From: Candidatus Omnitrophota bacterium
GTDB taxonomy: Bacteria > Omnitrophota > Gorgyraeia > B26-G9
Direction of reading: 5' to 3'
Length of the DNA stretch: 8,697 nucleotides
Assembly (NCBI GenBank): GCA_018399295.1
Contig: JAGYOO010000041.1
Coordinates: 1 to 8,697, forward strand
Shown: positions 6,968-8,697 of the stretch, in pieces
Layout of the letters: each line of letters starts with the position of its first letter
How positions within the stretch are numbered: the first letter of the stretch is position 1
Notes under the pieces: model-generated
What the model was told of the DNA's origin: nothing
What the model saw: the letters and a program-made list of their open reading frames with translations, nothing else
The model's database searches: none
Program-made: the position numbers and the translations under genes

Positions 6968-7608
6968 TATCCCGTATTTCCGGTCGAATTACCGGAGTTG
7001 AGGAAAATTCGATTATCCTGGAGGTAAATGGTATCGGGTATGAGCTGCTGATACCCGGCGGGATTATGAAATGCCTGAATCTTCCCGGAGCTGAAGCCAA
7101 GGATCAGGAGACTGTTGAGTTCATAACCTACCATTACTATCAGACCGATCCTTCTAAAAGTATCCCGGTTCTGATCGGATTCGCTAATTCAGTGGAAAAG
7201 GAATTTTTTGAGAAATTCATTACCGTTTCCGGCATCGGCCCCAAGGCCGCGGTACGGGCTCTCAGCGAACCCTTTCCTGAGATCGCCCGAGCGATTGATT
7301 CCGGTGACGCGGCCTTTCTCCGTTCGCTTCCCGGAATTGGTCTGCAGCGGGCGCGGGAAATCGTTGCCAAACTTCAGGGACGCGTAGGAAAGTTCGGTCT
7401 GATGCAGTGTCAGGCGCATCCGGCTGAGGCACCGCAGTCTGTGGGGAAAGATATTGTCGAGGAAACCATCGCGGTACTGCTGCAGTTGCAGTATCGCTCT
7501 ACTGAAGCCGAACAGATGGTCAAAAAGGCCATGCAGAGGAATCCGGAAGTCCGCAGTTCGGAGGAGTTGCTGAATGAAGTCTATAGACAGAAATTACGGG
7601 AAGAATGA
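6964..7608 (+). CDS. ruvA: Holliday junction branch migration complex subunit RuvA
   Basis: RuvA is the tetrameric junction-binding subunit that holds the four DNA arms square and loads RuvB rings. It has 214 residues, near the usual 190-205. Domain I is an OB-fold (about 1-73, starting MISRISGRI and including NGIGYELLIP). Domain II has two helix-hairpin-helix motifs, VSGIGPKAAVRAL and LPGIGLQRAREIVAKL. A Gln/Pro/Ala linker (about 148-158) leads to a small domain III (about 160-214, EETIAVLLQLQY) that contacts RuvB. The oddity is the acidic pin. Where E. coli RuvA has VREDA (Glu55, Asp56), this protein has YYQTDPSKSIP (58-68), with one Asp (D62), a nearby Lys (K65) and about four extra residues. 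ATG6964 overlaps the ruvC stop, and the 3' end overlaps ruvB by 35 bases. Confidence 0.96.
   Translation: MISRISGRITGVEENSIILEVNGIGYELLIPGGIMKCLNLPGAEAKDQETVEFITYHYYQTDPSKSIPVLIGFANSVEKEFFEKFITVSGIGPKAAVRALSEPFPEIARAIDSGDAAFLRSLPGIGLQRAREIVAKLQGRVGKFGLMQCQAHPAEAPQSVGKDIVEETIAVLLQLQYRSTEAEQMVKKAMQRNPEVRSSEELLNEVYRQKLREE
7560..7566 (+). promoter_or_regulatory. Ribosome binding site of ruvB, inside the end of ruvA
   Basis: GGAGGAG lies seven bases before ATG7574 and inside the last codons of ruvA. Its quality and spacing support the 35-base overlapping start, rather than a later start, for ruvB. Confidence 0.75.
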
Positions 7609-8641
7609 TCCGGAGTTTTCCGGACGCGAACCCCTGCTGCGCGGGGACGAAACGGATGAAGACAAGGTACTGAATCTTTCTCTGCGGCCGCTCAGTTTTG
7701 CTGATTTTATCGGTCAGGAAAAGATCCGGGAAAATCTGAAGGTGGCGATCTCCGCCGCCCAGTCCCGTCAGGAACCTCTGGAGCATCTCCTGCTGGCAGG
7801 GCCACCCGGCCTGGGGAAGACGACTCTGGCGCACATCATCGCACATGAAATGGGTACCAAGATAACCATGACCTCCGGACCTTCGATCGAACGGGCCGGC
7901 GATCTTATTGGGATCCTGACTAATCTTGAACAGGGGGATGTCCTGTTTATCGATGAGATTCACCGGCTTTCCAAGGTTGTGGAGGAGTTTCTTTATCCGG
8001 CGATGGAGGACTATAAGATCGATTTCGTCATCGATAAGGGGCCGTACGCCAAGACCATTCAGTTTAACCTTAAGCCATTTACCCTTATCGGCGCTACCAC
8101 CCGTTCGGGTCTTCTTTCCGCTGCTCTTCGCAGCCGGTTCGGAATGTTTTATCACCTTGACTTCTATCCCTGGACCGAACTGATCAAAATCGTGCACAAG
8201 TCGGCCGGGATCCTGGGGATTGAAATGGATGAAAAAAGCGCCGAGATTATCGCCCGCCGTTCCCGCGGTACTCCCCGGGTGGCCAACCGGTTGTTGCGCC
8301 GGGTGCGGGATTATGTCCAGGTTCGGGCGGATGGAGCGATGAATGCCGAGACCGCGGATCGGGCCCTGAATATGCAGGGAATCGACGCCGCCGGGTTGGA
8401 TGATATTGATCGCCGGGTGCTGCAGACCCTGATTGAGGTGTATAAAGGTGGTCCGGTAGGGATCGATGCTTTGGCCGCGACTTTGAATGAGGAAAGCGAT
8501 ACGATTATGGATGTGGTGGAACCGTATCTGTTAAAAATCGGATTTCTAAAACGTACTCCCCGGGGCCGACAGGTTACGGAAAAGGCCTTGCGTCATCTCG
8601 GCCGGGCGGTTGAGAAAAAAGGTCTGTTCGAGGATGAGTGA
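7574..8641 (+). CDS. ruvB: Holliday junction branch migration ATPase RuvB
   Basis: RuvB is the hexameric AAA+ motor that pulls DNA through the RuvA-bound junction. At 355 residues it is marginally longer than the usual 330-350. After a variable N-terminus of about 30 residues come LRPLSFADFIGQEKI, then Walker A GPPGLGKTT (76-84), Walker B DEIH (127-130), sensor 1 ATTRSG (174-179) and LRSRFG (185-190), which carries the arginine finger. The small AAA+ lid includes RSRGTPRVANRLLRRVRDY. The C-terminal winged helix contains GLDDIDRRVL, GGPVGIDALAATLNEE and VEPYLLKIGFLKRTPRGR. All key residues look intact. The first 35 bases overlap ruvA in another frame, and a strong GGAGGAG supports this start. 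The TGA stop overlaps the queH start by eight bases. RuvA and RuvB should be made in a fixed ratio. Confidence 0.98.
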   Translation: MKSIDRNYGKNDPEFSGREPLLRGDETDEDKVLNLSLRPLSFADFIGQEKIRENLKVAISAAQSRQEPLEHLLLAGPPGLGKTTLAHIIAHEMGTKITMTSGPSIERAGDLIGILTNLEQGDVLFIDEIHRLSKVVEEFLYPAMEDYKIDFVIDKGPYAKTIQFNLKPFTLIGATTRSGLLSAALRSRFGMFYHLDFYPWTELIKIVHKSAGILGIEMDEKSAEIIARRSRGTPRVANRLLRRVRDYVQVRADGAMNAETADRALNMQGIDAAGLDDIDRRVLQTLIEVYKGGPVGIDALAATLNEESDTIMDVVEPYLLKIGFLKRTPRGRQVTEKALRHLGRAVEKKGLFEDE

Positions 8642-8697
8642 TAAACTTCTGTTACATGTCTGCTGCGCGCCCTGTTTGATCTATCCTTTAAAGCAAT
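8634..8697 (+). CDS. queH: Epoxyqueuosine reductase QueH (DUF208), N-terminal fragment cut by the window end
   Basis: Only 21 codons are visible. They read MSDKLLLHVCCAPCLIYPLK and one more, a close match to the QueH N-terminus LLLHVCCAPC. QueH is the non-cobalamin alternative to QueG and reduces epoxyqueuosine to queuosine in the wobble position of GUN tRNAs. The CCxxC cysteines here (C10, C11, C14) belong to its metal and iron-sulfur centre. The ATG overlaps the ruvB stop by eight bases, pointing to translational coupling. No clean Shine-Dalgarno is seen, only AAAGG (8618-8622) 11 bases upstream. The N-terminal motif is distinctive, but the rest of the gene cannot be checked. Confidence 0.85.
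   Translation, partial: MSDKLLLHVCCAPCLIYPLKQ

Noticed and set aside
7520..8197. Open frame of about 225 codons on the minus strand opposite the end of ruvA and ruvB
   Set aside because: It spans two well-supported sense genes and shows no domain or start signal. It is a shadow.
1..8697. CRISPR array, insertion sequence, prophage, toxin-antitoxin or anti-phage defence system
   Set aside because: I saw no spaced direct repeats, terminal inverted repeats, transposase, integrase or tRNA. All gene-sized stretches are accounted for by conserved families, and base composition looks even along the window.

Overview
The window is a bacterial chromosomal segment. I estimate by eye that it is slightly GC-rich, at a little over 50 percent. 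It uses the standard code, since TGA is a true stop for ruvC, ruvA and ruvB. All supported genes lie on the + strand and are tightly packed. The window opens inside recG and closes inside queH. A type IV pilin-like protein suggests a diderm (Gram-negative-type) organism. The order yebC-ruvC-ruvA-ruvB-queH, with an EF-G2-type factor and a stray pseudopilin in front, fits an environmental or uncultured lineage, possibly deltaproteobacterial or Omnitrophota-like. That placement is inference and I hold it weakly.

Layout. (1) Positions 2-1429 hold the C-terminal two thirds of the fork-reversal helicase RecG. (2) Positions 1430-1533 are AT-rich, with a good sigma-70-type promoter and a perfect 18-bp palindrome over the expected transcription start. 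(3) Positions 1534-3063 encode a 12-helix sodium-coupled NSS/SNF transporter. (4) Positions 3064-3153 hold a second probable promoter and a strong ribosome binding site. (5) Positions 3154-5205 encode an EF-G paralogue of the EF-G2 type with altered G-box residues. (6) Positions 5214-5669 encode a small PilV/GspI-like pseudopilin. (7) Positions 5705-8697 carry yebC, ruvC, ruvA, ruvB and the start of queH, joined by very short gaps or overlaps (15 bp, 4-bp overlap, 35-bp overlap, 8-bp overlap).

How the genes work together. RuvA and RuvB migrate Holliday junctions, RuvC cuts them, and RecG reverses and remodels stalled forks, so the two ends of the window are recombination and fork-rescue genes. 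EF-G2, YebC and QueH all touch translation (a GTPase on the ribosome, a ribosome-associated or regulatory factor, and tRNA queuosine synthesis). The transporter and pseudopilin have no obvious link to either theme.

I found no tRNA, rRNA, CRISPR array, insertion sequence, phage gene or toxin-antitoxin pair. The longest stretch without a gene is 104 bases. I do not see a novel multi-gene system. The points most worth a second look are the altered EF-G2 GTPase motifs, the animal-like chloride-site serine in the transporter, the changed acidic pin of RuvA, the palindrome at the transporter promoter and the orphan pseudopilin.
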